Part shown: positions 1 to 7,983 of the stretch, in pieces
Layout of the letters: each line of letters starts with the position of its first letter
How positions within the stretch are numbered: position 1 is the first letter of the stretch
Origin: Deinococcus sp. AB2017081
Lineage (GTDB): Bacteria; Deinococcota; Deinococci; Deinococcales; Deinococcaceae
Reading direction: 5' to 3'
NCBI RefSeq assembly: GCF_034440735.1
Contig: NZ_CP140100.1
Span: forward strand, 94,285-158,284
Length of the DNA stretch: 64,000 bases
Program-made: the position numbers and the translations under genes
The notes under the pieces: generated by a model
Told to the model about the DNA's origin: nothing
Database searches by the model: none
The model's input: the letters and a program-made list of their open reading frames with translations, nothing else

Positions 1-207
1 CTTGGCCAGTGCCTGGCCCATGATGGTTTCCGCCTGGCCTCGGGCGTACACCTCGGCGTTGTCGAAGAAATTACATCCGCGGTCGTAGGCGGCGGACATC
101 AGCTCCAGCGCACTGTTCGCATCCAGTTGCGTGCCAAAGGTCACCCAGGCACCGAAGGAGAGCTCGCTGACCTGCAACCCAGATTGGCCCAATCGACGAT
201 ATTCCAT
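1..207 (-). CDS. Aldo/keto reductase, N-terminal part (runs off the window)
   Basis: The first 69 codons of an NADPH-dependent aldo/keto reductase are present; the rest lies beyond base 1. The protein opens [19 protein letters not shown], the usual first strand and loop of the family, then reaches [17 protein letters not shown], where the Asp and the Tyr of the catalytic tetrad (D-x-A-x-x-Y) sit. The version with NFFDNAEVY resembles the YghZ/Kv-beta-like branch, but the substrate cannot be read. Start is the ATG at 205-207. The family is clear; the function of this member is not. Confidence 0.82.
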   Translation of the reverse strand, partial: MEYRRLGQSGLQVSELSFGAWVTFGTQLDANSALELMSAAYDRGCNFFDNAEVYARGQAETIMGQALAK

Positions 208-858
208 AGCGTCACCTCGCGTTCCACCCTAAGCCTCAGCAGCGCAACTGTTCTTGACCGCAAGTTTAAACATGCCCTCAAGCTCAGTGGTGTTCGCATC
301 AGGGTGCCGAGCCGACCGGCACCCGCCGACGGGCTTCAACCGGCTCTCCCCTGACGCTGCCGTTCAGCTCCTTGCACGTTCCCAGCTGCGCCACCGGCCG
401 GTGGAGGCCATCGCCACGTCCGCCCTGCGGCAGGCCGAGGATCCACGTCAACAGCGGTCGAGGCCGCCGAACGGCTGTCCATGACGCGGGCCGGGCACGT
501 CGCGCTGTGGGTCTCTCTCGCCCAGCTGCGGATCCTGCATCAGGCGTTGGGTTGGGAGGAGTGGCGTTCCTGACCGTCCCGGTGCACACTACAGGCACCC
601 GCTTCCGAGCCCTTGCCACGCGTGGTGGGCCATGCAGGGAAGCAGCGCCGCGCACAAGCCGGGCACGCGGCCATGGGCTGGGCGGCCACCAGCAGGCCAC
701 GTAGACTGCCGCGCCGCCCCCCGCACCACCCTTGCCTTCGAGACTGAGACCGCGCCCCTCGAGCGCCGCGGTCGCTGTGTGCCGTCACGTCGGCGTTGAA
801 GACGTGGCCGATGTCGACAATCAGTGAGGTTCCCAGGATCGCCCGTCCTGCCGAGGGG
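208..858. other. Intergenic stretch, no supportable gene
   Basis: About 650 bases upstream of the aldo/keto reductase. Several overlapping short frames are open on both strands, as expected in such G+C-rich DNA, but none shows a domain, a consistent codon pattern or a ribosome binding site. No RNA gene or terminator is visible. Confidence 0.5.
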
Positions 859-1057
859 TCAGCCCTGCAGGCGGCGGACGAGCACCATGAGCAGCGGCCG
901 CCAGCGCCACAGCCATCCGGGCAGGTCGAGCGTATCGGCCGCGTAGGGCTCACCCCACGCGGCGCAGTCGGCGAGGATGGCCAACTGTGGCGCGGCGCGG
1001 GCCCATGTCTCCAGCCGCGCGATGGCGTGGTGCGCGCGGTGAGGGTGACCCAATTGC
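859..1057 (-). pseudogene. C-terminal fragment of an unknown protein cut off by the IS3 element
   Basis: Reading leftward from the IS3 boundary, a frame with strongly G/C third positions gives about 65 residues, with stretches such as HRAHHAIARLETWARAAPQL and LDLPGWLWRWRPLLMVLVRR, and then a stop. The composition (helical, Trp/Arg-rich near the end) looks like a genuine protein tail. Its upstream part would lie where the IS now is, and no continuation was found past the right end of the IS at 2248. Most likely a gene truncated by insertion and a later rearrangement. Family not recognised. Confidence 0.4.
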
Positions 1058-1089
1058 GGTGCCAGTTGATCTGCAAATCTCAACGTACT

Positions 1090-1944
1090 TCAGCCTGCCT
1101 GGTTCAGGCGGGCGAATTCGTTCGGTGAGCGTCCACCGAGCGACGTATGCGGACGAACGTGGTTGTAATCCACCCGCCAGGTCGAGAGGACGGCTCGAGC
1201 CTGTTCCAAGCTCTGGAACCAGTGGAGGTTCAGGCACTCGTCCCAAACTCGGCCATTGAAACTCTCGATGTGGGCGTTCAGGGCGGGCTTTCCAGGTCGA
1301 ATGAACACGTGATGGATGCCGGTCTCGTGCGTCCAGATGTCGAGGGCTTTGCCTGCGAATTCCGGCCCGTTGTCCGTGAGGATGGACGCCGGCCGCCCTT
1401 TGAAGCGGATGACGTCGGTGAGCTGGCGAATGACATCGAGCCCGGTGATGGAAACGCCGGCATACATGACCAGACACTCGCGGGTAAAATCGTCCACAAC
1501 GTTCAGGACGCGAAACCGCTGCCCCGAGGCCAACTGATCCGCCATGAAATCGAGACTCCAGCGCTGATTGGGAGCAGAAACCTGTGGTTTCTGCTGACGT
1601 TCGCCGAGGGCAAGCTTCCGGCGAGCGTTCTGCCTGACCGCCAGCCCCTCAGCGCGGTAGACCCGGTAGACGCACGTGTGATTGATCCACACGCCGTCCC
1701 GCCTCAGCAGCAGGTACAGACGTCGATATCCGAAACGCGGTCGCTCGGCGGCCAGGGTACGAAGACGCTCGATCAGCACGAGGTCGTTCACCCTCTTGGG
1801 GCTCTTTCTTCGTTGCGTGGTTCTCGAGAAGCCCAGCACCCGGCAGGCCCGACGCTCGCTGACGTCGAACGAGCCTTGCAGCAGACCAACCATCTGGTGT
1901 TTTAGCGGCGTCTGCGCCTGGGACGTCGTCCCAGGCGTCACCAC
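1090..1944 (-). CDS. IS3-family transposase OrfB (DDE integrase)
   Basis: Catalytic half of the IS3 transposase. Near the N-terminus is the HTH_21-like part (RPRFGYRRLYLLLRRDGVW), then the rve integrase core: the first catalytic Asp in WSLDFMADQL, the second in ILTDNGPEF, and the Glu in NAHIESFNGRVWDECLN. The end YNHVRPHTSLGGRSPNEFA is typical of the group. It is normally made as an OrfAB fusion by -1 frameshifting at the A6G run 1950-1944 (minus strand). The listed start is a GTG just past that slippery run. All catalytic residues are present, so the enzyme may be active. Confidence 0.9.
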   Translation of the reverse strand: MVTPGTTSQAQTPLKHQMVGLLQGSFDVSERRACRVLGFSRTTQRRKSPKRVNDLVLIERLRTLAAERPRFGYRRLYLLLRRDGVWINHTCVYRVYRAEGLAVRQNARRKLALGERQQKPQVSAPNQRWSLDFMADQLASGQRFRVLNVVDDFTRECLVMYAGVSITGLDVIRQLTDVIRFKGRPASILTDNGPEFAGKALDIWTHETGIHHVFIRPGKPALNAHIESFNGRVWDECLNLHWFQSLEQARAVLSTWRVDYNHVRPHTSLGGRSPNEFARLNQAG

Positions 1945-2204
1945 TTTTTTCCGACGACTTCCTTGAGCATAGCATTGTCCAACGACAGATCAGCGACGAG
2001 CGTCTTCAAACGGCGATGTTCGTCCTCCAGCTGGCGGAATTTTCGGGTCTCATCCTTGGACATGCCGCCATACCGGGCGTTCCACCGGTAGATGGTCGTC
2101 ATCGCGACTCCATGGAGTCGCGAGAGATCGCTGATGGCCGTGCCGGCCTCACGCTGCAAGGGGATGTCGAGGATCTGCTGCTCGGTGTACCGTGTTCCCT
2201 TCAT
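1938..2204 (-). CDS. IS3-family OrfA (helix-turn-helix protein)
   Basis: 88-residue HTH_Tnp_1-type protein, MKGTRYTEQQILDIPLQREA at the start, followed by a helix-turn-helix (TAISDLSRLHGVAMTTIYRW) that binds the element's ends and a leucine-heptad tail (LEDEHRRLKTLVADLSLDNAM) for multimerisation. Its last codons contain the AAAAAAG slippery run and it overlaps orfB by seven bases, the usual arrangement for programmed -1 frameshifting in IS3 elements. IS3 family knowledge predicts that free OrfA inhibits transposition. Confidence 0.88.
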   Translation of the reverse strand: MKGTRYTEQQILDIPLQREAGTAISDLSRLHGVAMTTIYRWNARYGGMSKDETRKFRQLEDEHRRLKTLVADLSLDNAMLKEVVGKKW

Positions 2205-2263
2205 GCGTCTCCCAGAGTGCCACTGGATTTGCAGTCAGGTTGGCACCGGAAGTGGGGGGAGGG

Positions 2264-2300
2264 TCACCGCGTCACCCGAACCCAACACCTTGCCACAACC
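2264..2300 (-). repeat. Terminal remnant of an IS6-like element
   Basis: Read on the minus strand from 2300, this reads GGTTGTGGCAAGG, then a GTTGGGTTCGGGT-type block and GACGCGGTGA. The same sequence, with few changes, starts the IS6 remnants at 5071 (plus strand), near 11083 (minus) and 24724 (plus). It is therefore the end of an older IS6-like element, cut short on its left by the IS3 copy ending at 2247. Confidence 0.6.
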
Positions 2301-2537
2301 GGTCGGCGGGTGACGTGCACAGCGTCGAGGGGGCGCCACCACCTGCCATCGGCCTGACCACGGCCTGCAACTGTCGTGCCAGGTGGAGCTTGTGGCGGCC
2401 CGCCCACGCGACCTGGAGGCACAGCGCCCTGGCGGTTCGCTGACGCCCAAATCATGCAGGATCGACATGCCCACATCCAGCACGGCGCCGCCTGGCCGCC
2501 CACGGAGTGCGACGGACAGTACTCTGGTGGCCGCGAT

Positions 2538-4748
2538 ATGACTTCCCAGCCCCCCCCCCAGCCCGACCCGCTCTTCCGTGAGGGCGGTGACCTGGGGGCA
2601 CTCATGCGGGCCCATGACTGGGCCTCCACGCCCCTCGGGCCGTCCCACACGTGGCCGGAGGCGCTGCGCACGTGCGTGCATCTCCTGCTCGCGTCCAGAC
2701 AACCGATGTACCTCGCATGGACGCCTGATCTCATCGCCCTCTACAACGACGCCTACCGCACCATTCTCGGTACCGACAGGCACCCAGCCGCCCTGGGCGC
2801 CCGCACCGCCGACATCTTCGGCCGCGACGGGTACTCTGACCTCAAGTTGGTATTTGACGCTGCACTGCGTGGGGACGGTGCCGCGTTCGAGAACCTGCTG
2901 GTTCCCCTGATGCGCCATGGGTACTTGGAAGAGCGCTATTTCGATGTCAGCTACACTCCGGTGTACGTTGATGAGCGCGTCGAGGGCGTGTTCTCCACGG
3001 TGACTGAAACCACTGAACGGGTGCTCTCGGAGCGCCGTACCCGCTCCCTCGCGGCCCTGACCGCCGACCTGCTTGGTGCCACGACCCCACAACAGGTCGT
3101 GCAGGCGGCGCAGGATGTCGCCGAGCACAATCCCCACGACCTGCCGTGTCTGCTGCTGTACGTGCCCACTGCGGGGGGGGACTTCCACCTCGGCGGCGCG
3201 GCCGGGCTGAGCGACGAGCAGGTGGCGGTCTGGCAGCGCGCGTCCCACCCCTGGCTGGGCGTGCGCGAGGAGCGCGTGGTTCCGGTGCCGTCCCTGACCG
3301 CAGGGTCATGGCCAGCGTCCGTCACGCAGCTGCTGGTGCTGCCACTCACCCTGTCAGGAGTGGCCCAGCCGTTGGGAGTGCTTGCCGTCGGTCTGAATCC
3401 GCACAAACATCTCGACACGGTGTACCGGAACTTTCTGCAGCTGTGCGGCGGGCAGCTCGCGTCGGCCCTCCACACGGTTCGGCTTGCTGCGGAATTGCAG
3501 CGTCAGCATGCTGAGCTTGACGCGCGTACCCGGGCCCTGGGGGCCTTCGAGGAGTGGACGCGCGACCTCACCATCGACCTGAACCCCGATGACCTGATCG
3601 GACGGGCTCAGGCACGGATCGGCAGTCTGATCCCTCTGGATGTGGCCGTGTACTACGAGCGCGAGGGCGAGTACTGGGTCGTGCGGCGGATGCGCGGCGA
3701 GTATGGCAATGCAGAGCTCCAGCGCGCCCACGAGCAGGGCCTGCCACACGCGACCACCGGCAATCTCCGCATCCCCTTCGAGACCGGTGAACCCTACTAC
3801 CAGGAGGTGTACGACGAGGTCACCGACCATCTTGCGCCCCACGTCACGCACGTGACCGCCACGGCCATGGTTCCCCTCCGGACGACCCGGGGGGTGCGGG
3901 GCATCTTCGGGGTGGCGGCCTTCGGACGCGTCGGCTGGTCGGCCGTGGACCGCGCGGTGATCGAGACCGTGGGGCGCAGCCTGAGCCTGGCGCTCGACCG
4001 GGCAGAGCAGGTGGCCGACCTGTCGCGGGAGCGGGAACGGCTCGCCGCGCAGACCGTGGCGCTCGCGAGCGCCAACGAGGAACTCGAGGCGTTCGCGTAC
4101 AGCGTCTCGCACGACCTGCGTACTCCGCTGCGGCACATTCAGGGTTTCAACGGACTCCTGCACAAATCCCTCGGCGCCGACCTGGATCCCAAGGCGACCC
4201 GGTACCTCCACCTGGTCGCCGACGCGGCGGCACGGATGGACACTCTGATCGACGCCATGCTGAACCTGTCGCGCACCTCTCGGCAGCCACTACGCATGGC
4301 CGTGGTCGACCTCGGGGCGCTGGTGGCGTCCGTGCGTGGGGAGCTGGCGGTGGATGTCCTGGAGCGGCGCGTGTCGTGGCACGTTCCTTCGTTGCCGCTG
4401 GTGGTGGGGGATCCCGACCTGCTGCGCCAGGTGATGGTGAACCTGCTGAGCAACGCACTGAAGTACACGCGCGGTCGGGAAGAGGCAGTGGTCAAGGTGT
4501 GGGCAGAAGAGCGCCCGGACGGATGGGCGGTGTTCGTGCGGGACAACGGCGTGGGCTTTGACCCCAGGTATCAGGACAAGCTCTTCAGCATCTTCCAGCG
4601 CCTCCACCGGGCCGATGAGTTCGAGGGCACGGGGGTCGGCCTCGCGAACGTCCGCCGGATCATCACCCGGCATGGCGGGCAGGTGTCGGCGCACGGCGTC
4701 CTGGGTGAGGGAGCGACGTTTGGGTTCACATTGCCCAGCGCCCGCTGA
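2538..4748 (+). CDS. Sensor histidine kinase (PAS-GAF-GAF-HisKA-HATPase)
   Basis: 736-residue soluble sensor kinase with no membrane segment. Order: a PAS-like domain (about 20-150, with the WASTPLGPSHTWPEALRT opening common in these kinases), two GAF-like domains (about 170-320 and 340-490), HisKA with phospho-acceptor His525 in SYSVSHDLRTPLRH, and HATPase_c with N box NLLSNALKY, G1 DNGVGFDP and G2 GTGVGLANV. The ligand is unknown and no bilin-attachment signature is evident. Start ATG 2538 was chosen because the PAS domain begins soon after; an in-frame start at 2376 would add a low-complexity leader. No receiver gene is adjacent, so its partner is presumably one of the stand-alone receivers elsewhere. 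The gene is boxed between inverted IS6 remnants. Confidence 0.88.
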   Translation: MTSQPPPQPDPLFREGGDLGALMRAHDWASTPLGPSHTWPEALRTCVHLLLASRQPMYLAWTPDLIALYNDAYRTILGTDRHPAALGARTADIFGRDGYSDLKLVFDAALRGDGAAFENLLVPLMRHGYLEERYFDVSYTPVYVDERVEGVFSTVTETTERVLSERRTRSLAALTADLLGATTPQQVVQAAQDVAEHNPHDLPCLLLYVPTAGGDFHLGGAAGLSDEQVAVWQRASHPWLGVREERVVPVPSLTAGSWPASVTQLLVLPLTLSGVAQPLGVLAVGLNPHKHLDTVYRNFLQLCGGQLASALHTVRLAAELQRQHAELDARTRALGAFEEWTRDLTIDLNPDDLIGRAQARIGSLIPLDVAVYYEREGEYWVVRRMRGEYGNAELQRAHEQGLPHATTGNLRIPFETGEPYYQEVYDEVTDHLAPHVTHVTATAMVPLRTTRGVRGIFGVAAFGRVGWSAVDRAVIETVGRSLSLALDRAEQVADLSRERERLAAQTVALASANEELEAFAYSVSHDLRTPLRHIQGFNGLLHKSLGADLDPKATRYLHLVADAAARMDTLIDAMLNLSRTSRQPLRMAVVDLGALVASVRGELAVDVLERRVSWHVPSLPLVVGDPDLLRQVMVNLLSNALKYTRGREEAVVKVWAEERPDGWAVFVRDNGVGFDPRYQDKLFSIFQRLHRADEFEGTGVGLANVRRIITRHGGQVSAHGVLGEGATFGFTLPSAR

Positions 4749-5070
4749 TCCACGCACCCGCATCCTGGCCGGCCTGAGGGCCAGGCGGCGGCGCTTCCGA
4801 TGGTTCGCCAGCCGCGCCCTGCCGGCATCGTGCCTGGGGAGTGCGACCCCCTGCAGGCCTGCAGGAGCCGGTGCCTGCACGATCGGCCTCACGCGGCCCA
4901 CCCGACCAGAATCAGTTGCATGAACGCGCGCCGCTGCGCCGGTATGGACGCCGGCGTGGAGTACGCGTCCGCCCGCCGGGCCGGTTCGCCGTGCGGCCGC
5001 CCCAGCTGTGAGCACGGTGACGCCCTCCGGCATCCCACATGGCCCCAGCCCTCCGCCCGCGGGTACACGC
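4749..5070. other. Non-coding stretch between the kinase and an IS6 remnant
   Basis: No gene or clear regulatory signal seen. It ends at the IS6 remnant terminus. Confidence 0.5.
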
Positions 5071-5336
5071 GGTGGTGGCACGTTGTTGGGTTCGGGTCAC
5101 GCGGTGCTGAGCGATCGGACACTTCGCGGCCACAGATCGCCCCACGCTGTGATCGGCTACGCCGCCCGGTTGTACCACCACGTCACGCTGAGCTGCCGGG
5201 ATGTTGAAGAACGTCTGCTGAAGCGGGGGAGCTGCGGCACCCGCGAGTCTGTCCGCAGCTGGAGCATTACGGTCGGCGACCTGTGCGCCCAAGGTCGACG
5301 CCATCGGGAGCCCCAACCGGGCTCCCGATGGCGTCG
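5071..5336 (+). pseudogene. IS6-family transposase, N-terminal fragment A
   Basis: After an IS6-like terminus (5071-5110) the plus strand encodes HAVIGYAARLYHHVTLS, CRDVEERLLKRG and RRHREPQPGSRWRR. These match, segment by segment, the N-terminal third of the intact IS6 transposase at 13537-14247 (SVIGYALRLYHRFPLS, QRDVQELLHERG, RHREPRRGSRW). Similarity stops exactly in the palindrome at 5296-5336, where the DNA continues as the reverse complement of a second IS6 fragment. The DDE core is missing, so it is inactive. Confidence 0.75.
5296..5336. repeat. Perfect palindrome joining two IS6 fragments
   Basis: Arms CGACGCCATCGGGAGC (5296-5311) and its exact complement (5321-5336) surround a 9-base loop. 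The intact IS6 copy carries an equivalent native palindrome over the codons for HREPRRGSRW (about 14021-14053), so the inverted repeat existed in the transposase gene before the fusion. Confidence 0.85.
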
Positions 5337-5507
5337 TTGCTCAGCACAGAGGGTGCCGACGTTGATGCACCATTTTCGGACGGTCTCGGGGCTGACCTGA
5401 ATGCCTCGCTGGTACAGTAACTCCGAGACATCTCGGTAGCTGAGCAGGAAGGGGTGATCCAGCCAGACCGAGTGCTGAATGATCGTATGGATGTACGGAT
5501 TCGTCAC
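5296..5507 (-). pseudogene. IS6-family transposase, N-terminal fragment B (inverted)
   Basis: On the minus strand from a GTG at 5507: TNPYIHTIIQHSVWLDHPFL, LSYRDVSELLYQRGIQVSPE, TVRKWCINVGTLCAEQRRHR, then EPGWGSRWRR. It is an IS6 transposase N-terminus of a slightly different lineage from fragment A, because the shared residues differ at many places. It ends in the same palindrome where fragment A ends, so the two copies are fused tail to tail. Inactive. Confidence 0.75.
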
Positions 5508-5568
5508 TCAGGGACGGTCAGCCCCCCCAACCCGGTTCAGGCAACATAGCCAGCACGACACCCACACC

Positions 5569-5838
5569 ATGGTGCTGCGCCGCCTGCTCGACCTGCCCAC
5601 CGAGCCCACCGCACCGTCTCCCCCACCCCAGATGCTGGCGGACTGGTTCAGCTACAGCTTCACCCTGCCGGTCGGCACACAGCTGCGCACCACGTACAAG
5701 AACGTCGACCGCTTCGGCACCGTCCGCCCGGACGGCCTGGAGGTCGACGGCACTCTTTACCCCTCGCTGTCCGCCGCCGCTATCGGCGCGGTTGGGCAGA
5801 ACACCAGCGGCTCGAATTTCTGGCGCTACCTGGATTAG
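5569..5838 (+). CDS. Small RAMA-like domain protein, possibly a fragment
   Basis: About 89 residues. The end has the pattern of the RAMA domain (restriction enzyme adenine methylase-associated): VGTQLRTTYKNVDRFGTVRP, then DGLEVDGTLYPSLSAAAIGA and a final SGSNFWRYLD. The family usually forms the C-terminal module of DNA methylases and nucleases, so this may be the tail of a larger lost gene. Start ATG 5569 is a choice; the frame is open upstream to 5479 but enters the IS6 fragment. No neighbouring restriction gene is present. Confidence 0.5.
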   Translation: MVLRRLLDLPTEPTAPSPPPQMLADWFSYSFTLPVGTQLRTTYKNVDRFGTVRPDGLEVDGTLYPSLSAAAIGAVGQNTSGSNFWRYLD

Positions 5839-5993
5839 GACACCCAGGTTTGGAAGCCCATGATGGCCCTGCGCTGAGGAGGAATGACCATGAACACCGC
5901 CTGGCAGTACGTCATCAAATCGGCGAGGAACCTGCACGCGTAGGGGCACGCGACCTTCACCCGTCAGCAGCTTGTAGACGACGCCCTGCGCCT

Positions 5994-6411
5994 CAGTTGG
6001 CCGATTGAAGAACGCGCTGAGCGGCACCACGCAGCGGTAGCCCGGCGACATGGACGGCGCGAAACTGGGCACGCCCAGGAGCGTCTCGGTGCGGGCGTTG
6101 GTGTTGATGAACCGCCGGGCCAGTTCTGGCGTCCAGTTCGTCGCGGGCAGCAGGCCCCAGTGCATGACGGCCACCTCCGTCAGTGCGCGCGCCCAGATGT
6201 GGTGCAGGACGGTCAGGCCATCGGTCGGCCGCGCCCACACGCGATCCGGGGGCGGCAGGCCACGGTCGGCGTACGCGCCCACGCGGCCGGACGCCACCGG
6301 CTGGTGCAGCGCCGTCGCCGTCCACCCTCTGCCGACCGGGAGGCCCCGCCGGACAAGGCCCAAGAGGCCTTGGCGTGACCGGGTGGCCGCCCACACCGCA
6401 CGCCCCGACAG
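5994..6411 (-). pseudogene. Degenerate SRAP (YedK/HMCES-like) protein
   Basis: The minus strand carries recognisable SRAP blocks: AVMHWGLLPATNWTPELARR, FINTNARTETLLGVPSFAPS and GYRCVVPLSAFFNRP, matching the family's MxWGLIP, NARxE and RClVPxxGFYEW regions. The conserved start MCGR is replaced by LSGR (6411-6400): no ATG and no catalytic Cys2. Past the FFN block the frame no longer shows the family's C-terminal half and its active-site His. SRAP proteins form a DNA-protein crosslink at abasic sites through Cys2, so this copy cannot work that way. The start overlaps the next gene head-to-head. Confidence 0.55.
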
Positions 6412-6417
6412 TAAGGG

Positions 6418-7254
6418 ATGACTTCGCCCACGCCCGCCCCCCGGCCCCCCGCCCAGGACGCTTCCGCGCCTCCCCTCGTCCACGTCCGGCGCGGCCAGGG
6501 CAAACCGCTGCTGCTCATCCACGGGCTGGGCAGTTCCTGGCAGACCTGGGCCCCGATCCTGCCCGGACTGGAAGCGCAGCGGGAGGTCATCGCCGTCGAC
6601 CTGCCCGGCTTCGGCCACACCCCCCCCCTGTCCGGGGAGGTGAGCATCGCCACGCTCGCCGACGCCGTGACCGAGTTCCTGACGCGCGAGGATCTCCTGG
6701 GCATCGATGCCGTGGGCACCTCCATGGGCGCCCGGCTGGTGCTGGAACTCGCGCGGCGCGGGGGCGTCCTGGGCGCGGTGGTGTCGCTCGATCCGGGCGG
6801 GTTCTGGCAGGGCTGGGAACGGGGCTTCTTCTACAGCACGGTGGCCGCGTCCATCACGCTGATCCGGGCGCTCCAGCCGGTCATGCCTGCCCTGACGGCG
6901 TCGCCCGTCGGCCGCAGCGCCCTGTTCGCCCAGTTCTCCTCGCACCCGTGGGCCCTGGCGCCGGAACTCACCCTCACCGAGATGAGGAGCTTCGCCGCCT
7001 CGCCGTCCACCGACGACGCGCTGCACACCCTGGCGTTCGGCGCAGCGCAGCAGGGGCTGCCCCGGGGCCAGCTGGCGCACCCGCTGGTGATCGGCTGGGG
7101 GCGCTGGGACCGGGTGTGCCTGCCGGTACAGGCCGCGAGGGCACAGGCGCTCTTCCCCGACGCCCGGCTGCACTGGTTCGACCACAGCGGCCACTTCCCG
7201 CACTGGGACATGCCTGCCCAGACGCTGCAGCTCATTCTGGACACCACCGCCTGA
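6418..7254 (+). CDS. Alpha/beta-fold hydrolase
   Basis: 278-residue single-domain hydrolase of the alpha/beta superfamily. Visible features: the oxyanion loop LLLIHGLGSSWQTW, the nucleophile elbow GTSMGA (Ser in GxSxG), the acid loop GWGRWDRVCLP and the catalytic His in DHSGHFPHWD. No signal peptide, so probably cytoplasmic. Length fits esterases, haloalkane-dehalogenase-like and C-C hydrolases; the substrate cannot be told. The ATG at 6418 follows AAGGG. The downstream nuclease-like pseudogene begins 41 bases after the stop. Confidence 0.85.
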   Translation: MTSPTPAPRPPAQDASAPPLVHVRRGQGKPLLLIHGLGSSWQTWAPILPGLEAQREVIAVDLPGFGHTPPLSGEVSIATLADAVTEFLTREDLLGIDAVGTSMGARLVLELARRGGVLGAVVSLDPGGFWQGWERGFFYSTVAASITLIRALQPVMPALTASPVGRSALFAQFSSHPWALAPELTLTEMRSFAASPSTDDALHTLAFGAAQQGLPRGQLAHPLVIGWGRWDRVCLPVQAARAQALFPDARLHWFDHSGHFPHWDMPAQTLQLILDTTA

Positions 7255-7295
7255 CCCGGCCCAGGCCCGCGCCCACGCTGTGGCACCATCAGCGG

Positions 7296-7718
7296 GTGCG
7301 CCGCGCCTTCCTGTTCCTCCTGCTCCTGCTGGCGACCGCCCACGCCGCGCCCGCCCTGCTGGTCGGCGTGGCCTCGGTCATCGACGGCGACACGCTGGAG
7401 ATCCAGGGCGTGCGCGTCCGGCGGTTCGGCATCGATGCCCCGGAATCTTCGCAGACCTGCACGAAGGCCGGGACGGTGTACCGCTGTGGGCAGCGGGCGG
7501 CGCTGGCTCAGGGCGGGCTGGTGAAGGGGAAGACCGTGACCTGCACGCCGAAGTCCAAAGACCGTGATGGGCGCACCGTGGCGGCATCGTCGACAAGATG
7601 AACATGAACGCCTGGATGCCCTTGCAGGGGCACGCGTTGGCGTCGCTCCAGTACGGCACGGCCATGTTTGCCGCGCAGGAGAAGGTTGCGGACATTGCCG
7701 GGGTCAGTCGTCACGGCG
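7296..7718 (+). pseudogene. Thermonuclease-like (SNase) gene with a frameshift
   Basis: From GTG 7296 the product starts with a signal peptide (RRAFLFLLLLLATAHAAPAL) and the SNase core VASVIDGDTLEIQGVRVR, RFGIDAPESSQTC and TPKSKDRDGRTVA. The frame then ends at 7601. The missing part continues in a shifted frame from about 7598: NAWMPLQGHALASLQYGTAM and FAAQEKVADIAG, corresponding to the family's LNxxMVxxGxAxxYxxYS block. A frameshift or short deletion between 7580 and 7600 therefore splits it. The catalytic Asp of the IDGDT motif and the Arg of the first block remain, but the protein is probably dead. Confidence 0.7.
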
Positions 7719-7983
7719 ATCTGGCGAGGAGCCCTCGCTGGCCAGCAGGCCCTTTCAGCGGCCCGCAGCCCACCCGCGCAGGCCATCACATGACCAGGGC
7801 GAACCGCACAGGGGCGCTGGACATCCAGACCCGCGTGATGACAGAAGCCCCCGATCCGGCGTATGGCGGCCCTGGCGCGGCCCCGCCCGACCACAACGGT
7901 GATGGAAGCCTTAAGGCCCGGCTGTTCGCCGGCCCCGAACCAGTGCTTACATGGCAGGAGTTCCACAACCCAAGGGGGAAGGT

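Larger units (their letters stand above)
1058..2247 (-). mobile_element. IS3-family insertion sequence, about 1.19 kb
   Basis: A two-gene IS3-family element, transposase genes on the minus strand. Imperfect terminal inverted repeats sit at 1058-1079 and 2226-2247: both share GGTGCCA at the outside and CTGCAAATC at the inside, with five or six differing bases between. The outer limit could instead be the inner TGA..CTGCAAATC part, so the ends are good to about 10 bases. No target-site duplication is obvious, which suggests that rearrangement followed insertion. The element truncates a gene on its left and an IS6 remnant on its right. Confidence 0.8.

Noticed and set aside
2538..4748. Possible bacteriophytochrome
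   Set aside because: No N-terminal bilin-binding Cys motif and no PHY-domain signature were visible in this or the other kinases, so they are called only PAS/GAF kinases.
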